Below are positions 1-6,478 of a stretch of 11,859 nucleotides of DNA, piece by piece. The stretch is from Candidatus Roizmanbacteria bacterium CG_4_9_14_0_8_um_filter_34_12. GTDB lineage: Bacteria; Patescibacteriota; Microgenomatia; UBA1406; GWC2-37-13. Each line of letters opens with the position of its first letter. Positions within the stretch are counted from its first letter, which is position 1. The position numbers and the translations under genes were made by a program. The notes beneath the pieces were generated by a model. It was not told the origin of the DNA. It saw nothing but the letters and a program-made list of their open reading frames with translations, and searched no databases. The stretch covers positions 1 through 11,859 of the forward strand of contig PFTH01000215.1 of NCBI GenBank assembly GCA_002789465.1, written 5' to 3'.

Positions 1-2
1 TT

Positions 3-653
3 GAAACATTAAAAATTAAGCAATTTCGTTTAAAGAAAAGAAGAATAATTAGACTACTAACTGGTACAGAAACAGGGGTTCAGTTCCCAACAACTATTTT
101 GATTACCGAACATAATGTCCTAAAACGTAGAGATAAGGAGATTTTCGGCGACACTTTTGATCGTCTTAGAATTGCTCTCGACTCTGGAAAAATAAGTGAT
201 ATTCCTCCAATAGTTGTCTTTCAAAATCCATTCGTATCAATAGAGGATACCGTAGAAGCATATCAAAATTATATTAAAGTTTATCCAAGACAAGGTGGGC
301 AACATTATGATCATGAAGATGATGTTTTAAAAGAAGTTTTGGGGCGAAATGCTTTACTTTGTTACAATGGAAATAGGAGATTGGAGGAATTTCAGAGAGC
401 AAAAATTCCGATCAGGGCATATGTAATAAAATCTCAAAATGAATTCTCGCAAATACCACCAGAAGAAAAAAGAATTCCAGAAGGAGTAAAAGATGAGAGA
501 CCTGCACAATACAAAATAGATCAAGAATATCAACTTGCCTATCTGGCGTTATTAGATGATGTAGTATATATTCTTGCTGAAAAAAGACATTGGGATAATT
601 TTGATCCTAGCAAGCCAATCAAACATTTAAGAGAAAGTAGAAAAAAAAGATAA
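3..653 (+). CDS. ParB/sulfiredoxin-like domain protein, 5' end cut off by window
   Basis: The frame stays open from the first bases of the window to a TAA at 651-653, so the gene starts upstream. A TTG at 99 is a possible internal start, but the 32 codons before it are also open and read like protein (basic stretch, then TGTETGVQFPT). The recognisable part lies at about 363-430: a hydrophobic strand, then a YNGNRR turn, an amphipathic helix and a strand ending RAYVI. This resembles the D-G-N-H-R box and following helix of ParB/Srx-like folds, which bind nucleotide. Here the box reads N-G-N-R-R, so the usual His is replaced. The C-terminal part (about 60 residues) is charged and ends in a Lys/Arg-rich tail, with no membrane segment or signal peptide. 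Such domains occur in chromosome partition proteins, plasmid proteins and phage or defence proteins; nothing here decides among them. The family assignment is tentative; the reading frame itself is secure. Confidence 0.55.
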   Translation, partial: ETLKIKQFRLKKRRIIRLLTGTETGVQFPTTILITEHNVLKRRDKEIFGDTFDRLRIALDSGKISDIPPIVVFQNPFVSIEDTVEAYQNYIKVYPRQGGQHYDHEDDVLKEVLGRNALLCYNGNRRLEEFQRAKIPIRAYVIKSQNEFSQIPPEEKRIPEGVKDERPAQYKIDQEYQLAYLALLDDVVYILAEKRHWDNFDPSKPIKHLRESRKKR

Positions 654-686
654 ATTTACATCATATAACAGCGTATATCTGGTTAC

Positions 687-704
687 GGCTTTTATACAAA
701 AGCC
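687..704 (+). terminator. Possible weak terminator hairpin
   Basis: A perfect 7-bp stem (GGCTTTT / AAAAGCC) closes a 4-base loop 34 bases after the stop of the ParB-like gene. The position fits a transcription terminator, but no T-run follows the stem, so it may only be an RNA-stabilising hairpin or part of the repeat block that follows. Confidence 0.25.
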
Positions 705-710
705 TCCACC

Positions 711-810
711 TATATCCGCCAGAGGCGGACAGGTGCGGCGGGCAGAAGGCTATCCTTCGCTAAAGCTACGGAATAGGAACGGGGTTTGGGGGGGGAATTC
801 CGCCCGCCCT
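711..810. repeat. GC-rich palindromic intergenic block
   Basis: This stretch is strikingly GC-rich against AT-rich surroundings and has no long open frame. It contains a perfect hairpin at 715-729 (TCCGCC, loop AGA, GGCGGA) and an imperfect one around 752-773 (TCCTTCGC, TAAA loop, GCTACGGA). It also has a GCGGGC / GCCCGC pair at 738-743 and 802-807 and a run of G at 788-795. From memory, similar modules recur between genes in candidate-phylum genomes, but I cannot confirm copy number here. The rest of the 654-889 spacer is AT-rich with no further structure that I see. Confidence 0.5.
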
Positions 811-889
811 ACAAATTTTGGGTGAAATCTGTTTGAATTTTTTCGAACGCACACCGCATTTTGGAGAATAAAACTTAATTTTTTAGATT

Positions 890-1360
890 ATGGGAAATAA
901 CAAACCTCATTATTTTAAATATAAATATGATGAAGGTCCACTTCTTTTAGAAGAATTATCTAAAGCAGCATTTACTACCGGAAATTGTCGTCGAGCCGTC
1001 CAAGATTATTTGTATTCCGTACACGCATATTTTCTTAAACCTGAACAAGTTTTATTACCAGAAGGGTATCTTCATGTAGGTATTTTTATAACTAAAAATG
1101 GAGAATATGATCGATCTTTGTATAAGCCTGGAGATATTATCTACGCAGAAAGAATTATGGATAAAAATAATAAATCAGTAGACAAAAAGAGGACATTTTT
1201 TGAAACGGAAAATGATTGGATTATCAATTTGCATTCTGCAATTATTGCAGATCAAAGTTTGATTTATCATACAACCGCGATTACAGGAGAAACCTGCGTA
1301 TGGAATTTTGAGAAATTTAGCAAATATTATAAAGTTATCGCTATAAAGAGAATTAAGTGA
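890..1360 (+). CDS. NlpC/P60-like (papain-fold) small protein
   Basis: This 156-residue protein shows the sequence skeleton of the NlpC/P60 superfamily: Cys33 at the head of a helix (NCRRAVQDYLY), a G-D-I-I-Y strand at 81-85, His115 opening a strand (HSAIIAD), and a second His127 in LIYHT, followed by WNFEKF and a final V-I-A-I-K-R-I strand. The family uses a Cys-His-(His/Asn/Gln) triad to cut cell-wall peptides or act as amidases or acyltransferases. Cys33, His115 and His127 are the natural candidates. It has no signal peptide and no binding domain, so a cytoplasmic role or atypical export is possible. ATG 890 is the only plausible start because a TAG at 884-886 blocks the frame; the purine-rich GGAGA at 863-867 is too far upstream (about 22 bases) for a normal ribosome site. 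It converges with the EamA gene, leaving a 31-base gap. The function call rests on pattern only. Confidence 0.6.
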   Translation: MGNNKPHYFKYKYDEGPLLLEELSKAAFTTGNCRRAVQDYLYSVHAYFLKPEQVLLPEGYLHVGIFITKNGEYDRSLYKPGDIIYAERIMDKNNKSVDKKRTFFETENDWIINLHSAIIADQSLIYHTTAITGETCVWNFEKFSKYYKVIAIKRIK

Positions 1361-1368
1361 TTGTTTAT

Positions 1369-1391
1369 CGATAAAGATAATTTTTTTATCG
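1369..1391. terminator. Possible bidirectional terminator between convergent genes
   Basis: A 7-bp stem (CGATAAA at 1369-1375, TTTATCG at 1385-1391) with a T-rich loop fills the 31-base gap between two convergent stops. The palindrome TTTATCGATAAA (1364-1375) overlaps its left arm, so two alternative folds are possible. The stem is AT-rich and the T-run lies in the loop, so the call is weak. Confidence 0.3.
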
Positions 1392-1814
1392 TTACTTTGC
1401 CAAAGCAATAATGATTGCGCCTACGGACATTAGAACTGCACCAAGTCCGATTGAAAAAGTAAACTTTTCCTTTAGAATGATGGTTGCCAAAATAATGGTT
1501 AGTACTAAACTCAACTTATCAACTGGCGCCACGTGAGAAGCTTGCCCAAGCTGCAGGGCGCGAAAATAAAATAGCCAGGAAAGACCAGTGGCAATACCAG
1601 ATAATATCAAGAATAAAAGAGAGAAGCGTGAAATTTCTCCAAGCTGCTTAAAGGTTCCTTGCGCAAAAACAATTCCCCATGCAAAAATTAAAATTACAAC
1701 GGTTCGAACTGCCGTTGCCAGATTTGAATTGACGTTTTTGATGCCGATTTTTGCCAAAACGGCCGTGATGGCAGCGAAGAATGCCGATAAAAAAGCAAAA
1801 ATAAGCCAGAACAT
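1392..1814 (-). CDS. Single-domain EamA/DMT family membrane protein
   Basis: This 140-residue protein is almost entirely membrane-embedded, with about five hydrophobic helices, a short basic loop near KIGIKNVNSN, and a conserved-looking segment FYFRALQLGQASHVAPVDKL. It is one EamA (DUF6-type) unit, half the length of ordinary ten-helix EamA exporters, so it must work as a dimer or with a partner. Small members of the drug/metabolite transporter superfamily include EmrE-like multidrug exporters and the ArnE/ArnF lipid-sugar flippases; the sequence alone does not say which this is. It is read after the phosphomannomutase gene on the same strand with a 65-base gap, so the two may be co-transcribed. 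The ATG at 1814 has no Shine-Dalgarno site; the spacer before it holds heptamer repeats instead. The EamA call is strong, the substrate unknown. Confidence 0.85.
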   Translation of the reverse strand: MFWLIFAFLSAFFAAITAVLAKIGIKNVNSNLATAVRTVVILIFAWGIVFAQGTFKQLGEISRFSLLFLILSGIATGLSWLFYFRALQLGQASHVAPVDKLSLVLTIILATIILKEKFTFSIGLGAVLMSVGAIIIALAK

Positions 1815-1827
1815 AATAAATAATTTT

Positions 1828-1855
1828 CAATTATCAATGATCAATTATCAATTAA
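1828..1855. repeat. Four tandem heptamers (CAATTAT type)
   Basis: Four consecutive 7-base units read CAATTAT, CAATGAT, CAATTAT, CAATTAA. They lie in the spacer between the phosphomannomutase stop and the EamA start. The flank at 1860-1871, read on the minus strand, gives AATTGGGGTTTT, which resembles the AATTGGGATTT core seen in the spacers at 4675 and 6433. Confidence 0.6.
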
Positions 1856-1879
1856 TGACAAAACCCCAATTACACTAAT

Positions 1880-3277
1880 TCATTTTTGCTTGCCACCTAA
1901 CCCAATAATAATATCTTTTAATTTTGCTAGATTATCATCAACGATAATTCTATCAGCTCCTTCAACGTTCAATCGGAAGATGGGTTCGGTGTTTGAAGAA
2001 CGGACACTTAGTCGCCAATCAGGATAATCAATTGCAAGACCGTCAAGATGATTAACTTTCCCATCGGAAAAAGTTGATGTAATTTTTTCCATGACTTTTT
2101 TTGTATCAACAGAATCTGGAATTACAAAGTTAAATTCACCGGATTCAAAACTTGACTGCACTTCTTTCACGATCTCAGATAAAGGTTTTCCCGAGGCTTG
2201 AATCACTTTTAAAACATAGAAAATCACACGGATTGCACTTTCAGCACCTCCAATATCGCGAAAATAAAAATGACCGGATGATTCTCCAGCAAAGATTGCG
2301 TTTTCATCATTTAGTTGTTTGGTGATCAGAGCATGTCCAACTGGACAAACCGAGAGAGTTCCCCCAAGTTTTTTTACTATTGTTTCAACGTTTCGTAGAT
2401 ATCGAATATCAGCGACAATTTTTTTACCTGGATGCTCACGTAATAATTCTCTTGTAACAATTGCAGTGATCATGGTTGCTGGAACAATTGAACCGGTTTC
2501 ATCGATGAAAAACACTCTATCTCCGTCTCCGTCGGGAGCAATTCCTAAATCAGCCTTTTCTTCTATAACTTTTTTTTGAAGATCTTTTAATAATTGAAAT
2601 TGAAGTGGGTTTGGTTGATGTGCGGGAAAGCTGCCGTCAAGTTCAAAATTCATCTTAACTAATTTCACTGGATATTGTCTGACGATTTCCTCAAGAAATA
2701 AGATACCCATTCCATTGGCCGGATCAGCAACCATGGTTAATGGACGACTGTTTTTTGGTTTAACAATGCCTAGTGCATTTTTGACTTCTTCAACAAGAAC
2801 ATTGGGTTTTTGAATAACCTCACCTTTTTGTGTTTGTTTAACAAAATCTCGATTAATTGCCCGATCCTTAACTTCAAGCATGCCAGTATTTTTTGAGATT
2901 TTTATTGCCTGATCCCCTTTTCGATAGAGATACTTTATCCCGGTATATTCTTTTGTATTATGAGATGCAGTGATTTGGATTCCTGCGTCGTATTGATATT
3001 CCATCACAGTAAAATACATAGTTGGAGTTGAGGAGAGACCAATATCAATAACGGTTGCGCCACAGTTAACAAGGATTTTTTTAGCAATTGTAAAAAGGCT
3101 TGGAGCTGAAAGTCGCATATCTCTTCCAAGAACAACAGTTAATGGTTTTGTCGGATTATCTTTAATAAAAAAAGAATATATGGCCTCTATAATATCGGGA
3201 TAATTTTCTTCATTTATTTCAGTTGGATAGATATCTCGGATATCATAAGCTTTAAAGATTTTTGGATTGATTATCAT
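1880..3277 (-). CDS. manB: Phosphomannomutase/phosphoglucomutase
   Basis: This alpha-D-phosphohexomutase interconverts hexose-6-phosphate and hexose-1-phosphate (mannose and/or glucose), giving precursors for GDP-mannose or UDP-/dTDP-glucose. All four signature sites are present in 465 residues, a normal length: the phosphoserine loop TASHN with Ser105, the Mg-binding DGDGDR (249-254), the sugar-binding GESSGH (331-336), and the C-terminal phosphate clamp RSSNTEP (426-432). The N-terminus (FKAYDIRDIYP) is typical, supporting the ATG at 3277. It is cytoplasmic. No Shine-Dalgarno site precedes the start; a 14-bp perfect hairpin lies about 18 bases upstream. It is followed on the same strand by the small EamA gene. 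The GESSGH form fits bifunctional PMM/PGM rather than phosphoglucosamine mutase (GlmM), but substrate preference cannot be settled from sequence. Confidence 0.93.
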   Translation of the reverse strand: MIINPKIFKAYDIRDIYPTEINEENYPDIIEAIYSFFIKDNPTKPLTVVLGRDMRLSAPSLFTIAKKILVNCGATVIDIGLSSTPTMYFTVMEYQYDAGIQITASHNTKEYTGIKYLYRKGDQAIKISKNTGMLEVKDRAINRDFVKQTQKGEVIQKPNVLVEEVKNALGIVKPKNSRPLTMVADPANGMGILFLEEIVRQYPVKLVKMNFELDGSFPAHQPNPLQFQLLKDLQKKVIEEKADLGIAPDGDGDRVFFIDETGSIVPATMITAIVTRELLREHPGKKIVADIRYLRNVETIVKKLGGTLSVCPVGHALITKQLNDENAIFAGESSGHFYFRDIGGAESAIRVIFYVLKVIQASGKPLSEIVKEVQSSFESGEFNFVIPDSVDTKKVMEKITSTFSDGKVNHLDGLAIDYPDWRLSVRSSNTEPIFRLNVEGADRIIVDDNLAKLKDIIIGLGGKQK

Positions 3278-3294
3278 ATTATATTAATAATTAA

Positions 3295-3328
3295 TTAATC
3301 CTTTATTTTAGCTTAAATAAAGGATTAA
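3295..3328. promoter_or_regulatory. 14-bp perfect inverted repeat upstream of phosphomannomutase
   Basis: Arms TTAATCCTTTATTT (3295-3308) and AAATAAAGGATTAA (3315-3328) pair perfectly around a 6-base loop. The repeat lies about 18 bases before the phosphomannomutase start and would sit in its 5' leader or promoter. It could be an operator, a leader hairpin, or a terminator-like structure for upstream transcription. No protein or RNA family is recognised. Confidence 0.45.
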
Positions 3329-3393
3329 AATCAAGTTTTAATAAAATAATATTTTGTTGAATTATTGCTGCGCGTCGTTTAAGATATTGGTAG

Positions 3394-3607
3394 CCTACGA
3401 AATTATGAATTTCGCGTTTTTGTCATCGCGAACGAATTAGGTGCCTGAATAGTACCTGAGAGCGTGGCGATCCCGTTACCAACAGGGCATCTTATATTAA
3501 CGGGATTGTCCCTCGCTGCGCTCGGGATAATAACTTCGTCGCGGAGTTTATCCCGTCGTAGGACGGGATTCCTCGCAATGACATTGTTTTTTTATGTTAT
3601 TCGTAGG
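3394..3607. repeat. MITE-like palindromic element with nested inverted repeats
   Basis: The core (3421-3583) is bounded by TGTCATCGCGA on the left and the near-complement CCTCGCAATGACA on the right (10 of 13 positions match). Inside is a perfect 8-bp hairpin at 3550-3569 (ATCCCGTC, loop GTAG, GACGGGAT). Outside the core, an 8-bp pair CCTACGAA (3394-3401) / TTCGTAGG (3600-3607) brackets everything, and CGAAATT-ATG-AATTTCG (3398-3414) forms another perfect hairpin. The block is GC-richer than its surroundings and has no transposase ORF. It looks like a non-autonomous dispersed element of the TGTCATTGCGAGG type. Its right end (AGGTG, 3605-3609) serves as the best ribosome-site candidate for the recombinase. 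Confidence 0.6.
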
Positions 3608-3621
3608 TGTGAAAAAAATAT

Positions 3622-4608
3622 ATGGATTTAAAAGAAGCAATATTGCGGTTTTTAGAATACTGTGAGTTGGATAGAAATTTATCACTCAAGACTGTGAAGA
3701 TGTACGGGTATTATCTTAACTTTTTTCAGACATGGCTTTTATTAAAAAATCAAAGATCAAAGATCAAAGATCAAAGCGAAAGTGAAAAGATCAAAGTTAA
3801 TGAAAAAGATTACGACGTTGAGAAGATTACGGAAGAGATGATAAGAGGGTTTCGGTTGTATCTTTCACATAATTACAAGAATCCTTATAAAGGTGAGTTA
3901 AAAAGACAGACACAGAATTATTTTTTAGTAGCGCTGCGATCGTTTTTTAAATATTTAACCCGACAAAAATTAAAAGTAATTTCACCGGAAATGATTGAGT
4001 TAGGCAAAACAAGAGATAGAAACTTGAGACATCTGACAAAAGAACAAATGCAACGCCTTTTTCAGGCAGTGGAAACTTCAGATATTATTGGTATCCGTAA
4101 TCGTACGATTTTAGAAGTATTATTTTCCACAGGTCTTCGGGTCTCTGAGTTGGTTGGTTTAAACCGTGATCAGGTGAACCTACGCACCTGTGAGTTTGGA
4201 GTGATTGGAAAAGGGGGAAAAGCACGGGTTGTGTTTTTATCGAAAAACGCGAAAGACTGGTTACAAAAATATTTTGATAAACGCAATGATCCCTATCGCC
4301 CACTTTTCTTACGTTATTCCGGACCAAAAGCTAATGATGAACTAAATGATGAAAAGCAACGTTTGTCAGTGCGATCAATTGAACGCATGATTGAAAAATA
4401 CCGAGTCATGGCAGGAATTCCAATTCGAATTGGGCCTCATATTTTGCGCCATTCTTACGCCACAGATTTGCTATATAATGGAGCAGATATCCGATCAGTT
4501 CAGGAAATGCTTGGTCATAAAAACATTGCCACAACGCAAATTTATACACACATCACCAATGCCCGTTTGAAAGATGTTCATGAAAAGTTTCATTCGGGAA
4601 ACAAGTGA
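3622..4608 (+). CDS. xerD: Tyrosine recombinase, XerC/XerD-like
   Basis: This 328-residue site-specific recombinase has an N-terminal SAM-like core-binding domain (about 1-125) and a C-terminal catalytic domain. The full active-site set is visible: Arg173 (STGLRVSEL), a Lys in the GKGGK hairpin (197 or 200), His273-x-x-Arg276 (HILRHSYAT), His299 (LGHKN) and the nucleophile Tyr308 (TTQIYTHI). Xer proteins resolve chromosome dimers at dif; related enzymes integrate mobile elements. The arrangement is the compact Xer type, somewhat longer than the usual 300 residues. Part of the extra length is a polar insertion at residues 43-58 (NQRSKIKDQSESEKIK) encoded by tandem ATCAAAG heptamers. The start at 3622 is backed by AGGTG at 3605-3609. 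The downstream DUF2079 gene is separated by a foldback spacer. No dif-like site or integrated element boundary is recognised, so housekeeping versus mobile role is undecided, and xerD is a family label. Confidence 0.9.
   Translation: MDLKEAILRFLEYCELDRNLSLKTVKMYGYYLNFFQTWLLLKNQRSKIKDQSESEKIKVNEKDYDVEKITEEMIRGFRLYLSHNYKNPYKGELKRQTQNYFLVALRSFFKYLTRQKLKVISPEMIELGKTRDRNLRHLTKEQMQRLFQAVETSDIIGIRNRTILEVLFSTGLRVSELVGLNRDQVNLRTCEFGVIGKGGKARVVFLSKNAKDWLQKYFDKRNDPYRPLFLRYSGPKANDELNDEKQRLSVRSIERMIEKYRVMAGIPIRIGPHILRHSYATDLLYNGADIRSVQEMLGHKNIATTQIYTHITNARLKDVHEKFHSGNK
3749..3776 (+). repeat. Four perfect in-frame heptamers (ATCAAAG) in recombinase gene
   Basis: ATCAAAG occurs four times head to tail and again, after an interruption, at about 3790-3796. 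It encodes a Lys/Ser/Gln-rich loop (residues 43-58) between the first helices of the core-binding domain. The block looks inserted into a normal Xer domain without breaking the frame. Confidence 0.7.
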
Positions 4609-4725
4609 TTAAAATTAACCTAATTGATCTAATTTCTAATTAACCTAATCAATTATCAATTTCCAAATATAAATAATTGGGATTTGTTTAGGTCAATTAG
4701 ACCAATTAGTAATTAGAAATTGAAA
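4609..4725. repeat. AT-rich foldback spacer with tandem CTAATT/AATTAG units
   Basis: The spacer contains units starting CTAATT at 4620, 4629 and 4636 and a related CTAATC unit at 4645, with spacings of 9, 7 and 9 bases. A shared core AATTGGGATTTGTTTAG lies at 4675-4691, and heptamers AATTAGT, AATTAGA, AATTGAA lead up to the start codon. AATTTCTAATTA (4631-4642) pairs perfectly with TAATTAGAAATT (4710-4721), so the spacer can fold back on itself. The same architecture recurs at 6373-6478. Any promoter for the DUF2079 gene would be buried in it. Confidence 0.6.
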
Positions 4726-6372
4726 ATGCGTAAATTTATTTTAAAACATAAATATAAACTAACTTTGGGAATAATGATTTTGATTTATGTTATTTACTTC
4801 TCCTGGTTCACGGTGATGCGTTACCAGACTCTTCATGCCTCGTATTTTGATCTGGGGATTATGCATCAAACGGTTTATAACAGTTTTATGGCAATTAAAA
4901 CCAGTGATTGGAGCCGATTTTTAGAACTGACCAATCCTCATGGGTTTGAACAGGTGAAACGCATGGCAATACATAACGATATTATTTTAGGAATAATTGC
5001 GCTTTTTTATTTCATCTACTGTGGTCCTGAAACTTTACTTATTCTTCAAACGGTTATTTTAGCCCTTGGAGCAATTCCAGTTTTTTTGATAGCACAAAAA
5101 ATAATTAATAAAAATAAAAGTAATTCTTTAATACCGATTGTATTATCTTTCGCTTATCTTATGTATACGCCAATGCAACGAGCAAATATCTTTGACTTTC
5201 ATGCTGTGACTATTGCCACAACAACCTTGTTGTTTATGTATTATTTTTGGATGATAAAAAAATATTGGCTAAGTGGGCTTTTTTTAATAATCAGTTTATT
5301 AACAAAAGAACAGGTCGCTTTGACAACAGTTTTTTTTGGAATGTATGTTTTATTAAAAAGTAATATCTTTCAATTAATTTCAAAATTGTTTGTCATCCCC
5401 TCGAAGGAGGGGATCCAGTCGACAAATTACAATGTTAATAAAGATTCAGGTCTGGATTTCTCCTTTAAGGGGATAATAACCCACCTTCGCGGGAATGACA
5501 TGCATAAACATACGATAAAATTTTCTCGTTCGAAGTTATTTGGAATATTAGTTATTTTTATTAGTCTGATTTGTTTCATTGTTTCAATGAAGATAATCGT
5601 TCCCTATTTTCGCGGTAGCGTTCATTTTGCTCTACAACGTTACGGAGATTTTGGAGACACAACAGAAACAGTATTCTTTGGAATTCTTAAAAATCCAACG
5701 AGTTTAATAAAACATATTTGGCACATTGATACTGCAAGATATTTTTGGTTTTTGCTTGGACCTTTGGCCTTTTTATCACTTCTCTCCCCCACTATCATGA
5801 TGATTACTATTCCGGAATTTGCAATAAATTTATTATCCAATAGTTGGAATATGCGTAATATCATTTATCACTATACTGCAGTTTTACAACCATGGATTTT
5901 TATAGCAGGGATATACGGAATAAGAAAACTTTTAGTGCGAAACGCGAAACGCGAAACGTATAACGCGAAACGTATAACGTTAGTTTCATTAATTATTATT
6001 TTTTGTACTTTAATTTTTGTCTATTTTAAGGGGCCTCTACCTTTTTTACGGGAAGCGGAAATCAATCTTTGGAATTATCAAACTGTAGAGGAATCGGCAA
6101 TAATGAATTGGAAGCAAAATTTGAATAATGACGATATAAAAGTGTCAACCACTGGAAATTTATCTCCTTTCTTTTGTTCACGCAGATATTTTTATAATTT
6201 TTCAAATTATTATTACCTTGCAGATTATCTTATTATTCGTCCAAATGAAATTTTTAACTATGCTGATAAAAAAATATTAACGCCTATTTATCGGCAGTTG
6301 CAAAGTGATACTCGGTTTAAGATAATTTATGAAGGAAAGAATTTTGAAGTATACGAGAAAATTACGAATTAA
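4726..6372 (+). CDS. DUF2079 family multi-pass membrane protein (GT-C-like)
   Basis: I take ATG 4726 as the start (548 residues); a TTG two codons upstream is possible. About ten hydrophobic helices follow an N-terminal basic stretch. DUF2079 hallmarks are visible: FDLGIMHQ near residue 41 after the first helix, the conserved FDFHAV near 156, LLTKEQVAL, and a soluble C-terminal part with VSTTGNLSPFFCSRRYFYNF and ADYLIIRP, matching the family's usual VSA..PHLS.R..Y.FP...DYV pattern. The family resembles GT-C glycosyltransferases that use lipid-phosphate sugars, but no activity is established from this sequence. The downstream neighbour is a GT2 enzyme of the type that makes such donors, which fits. 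Two repeat-derived segments interrupt it in frame: residues about 223-258 (palindromic element) and a 14-residue RNAKRETY-type loop (heptamers at 5937-5978). No Shine-Dalgarno site is seen. Family call strong, function inferred. Confidence 0.85.
   Translation: MRKFILKHKYKLTLGIMILIYVIYFSWFTVMRYQTLHASYFDLGIMHQTVYNSFMAIKTSDWSRFLELTNPHGFEQVKRMAIHNDIILGIIALFYFIYCGPETLLILQTVILALGAIPVFLIAQKIINKNKSNSLIPIVLSFAYLMYTPMQRANIFDFHAVTIATTTLLFMYYFWMIKKYWLSGLFLIISLLTKEQVALTTVFFGMYVLLKSNIFQLISKLFVIPSKEGIQSTNYNVNKDSGLDFSFKGIITHLRGNDMHKHTIKFSRSKLFGILVIFISLICFIVSMKIIVPYFRGSVHFALQRYGDFGDTTETVFFGILKNPTSLIKHIWHIDTARYFWFLLGPLAFLSLLSPTIMMITIPEFAINLLSNSWNMRNIIYHYTAVLQPWIFIAGIYGIRKLLVRNAKRETYNAKRITLVSLIIIFCTLIFVYFKGPLPFLREAEINLWNYQTVEESAIMNWKQNLNNDDIKVSTTGNLSPFFCSRRYFYNFSNYYYLADYLIIRPNEIFNYADKKILTPIYRQLQSDTRFKIIYEGKNFEVYEKITN
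5391..5500. repeat. Palindromic element inserted in frame in the DUF2079 gene
   Basis: This 110-base element starts TGTCATCCCC and ends GGGAATGACA; the terminal arms pair with few mismatches. Inside are a perfect 8-bp hairpin at 5395-5414 (ATCCCCTC, loop GAAG, GAGGGGAT), a pairing ATCCAG (5413-5418) / CTGGAT (5452-5457), and a weaker hairpin around 5459-5473. It has the look of the widespread TGTCATTCCCGCGAAGGCGGGAATCC-type repeats, which normally lie between genes. Here it is read through without a stop, encoding roughly VIPSKEGIQ...THLRGND between two hydrophobic helices. Confidence 0.7.
5937..5978 (+). repeat. Six in-frame heptamers (GCGAAAC / GTATAAC) in the DUF2079 gene
   Basis: The order is GCGAAAC three times, GTATAAC, GCGAAAC, GTATAAC, with no interruption. 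Total length is 42 bases, exactly 14 codons, so frame is kept. It encodes a basic loop (RNAKRETYNAKRIT region) between two hydrophobic helices. Confidence 0.75.
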
Positions 6373-6478
6373 CCTAATTACCTAATTGATCTAATTAATC
6401 TAATTAATTTCCAATAACCAATTTAAATTGAAAATTGGGATTTATTTAGAAATTAGAATAATTAGAAATTAATAATTT
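6373..6478. repeat. Second AT-rich foldback spacer, related to 4609-4725
   Basis: Three tandem 9-mers (CTAATTGAT, then CTAATTAAT twice, 6382-6408) form the left arm. The core AATTGGGATTTATTTAG (6433-6449) matches the core at 4675-4691 at 16 of 17 bases. AATTAGA units at about 6451-6470 form the right arm, able to pair imperfectly with the left. It separates the DUF2079 and GT2 genes and leaves no clear Shine-Dalgarno site for the latter. Confidence 0.6.

Larger units (their letters stand above)
3278..3621. other. 344-base gene-free divergent region
   Basis: This spacer separates the divergent phosphomannomutase and recombinase genes. It holds the 3295-3328 hairpin and the palindromic element at 3394-3607. 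Between them (3329-3393) I see only AT-rich sequence. No tRNA, riboswitch or small ORF is supported. Promoters for both flanking genes should lie here, but no convincing -35/-10 pair stands out. Confidence 0.5.

Noticed and set aside
1358..1360. TGA as a sense codon (alternative code of some candidate phyla)
   Set aside because: TGA falls at the natural ends of several proteins, and Trp and Gly positions use TGG and GGN.
3278..3283. TATAAT (minus strand) directly before the phosphomannomutase ATG as a -10 box
   Set aside because: Transcription would begin inside the gene; the match is expected by chance in such AT-rich sequence.
3394..3607. Insertion sequence
   Set aside because: No transposase frame fits and I see no target duplication; it is better described as a non-autonomous palindromic element.
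3278..3621. dif or attachment site next to the recombinase gene
   Set aside because: No pair of 11-base arms with a 6-base centre was found; the inverted repeats present belong to the palindromic element.
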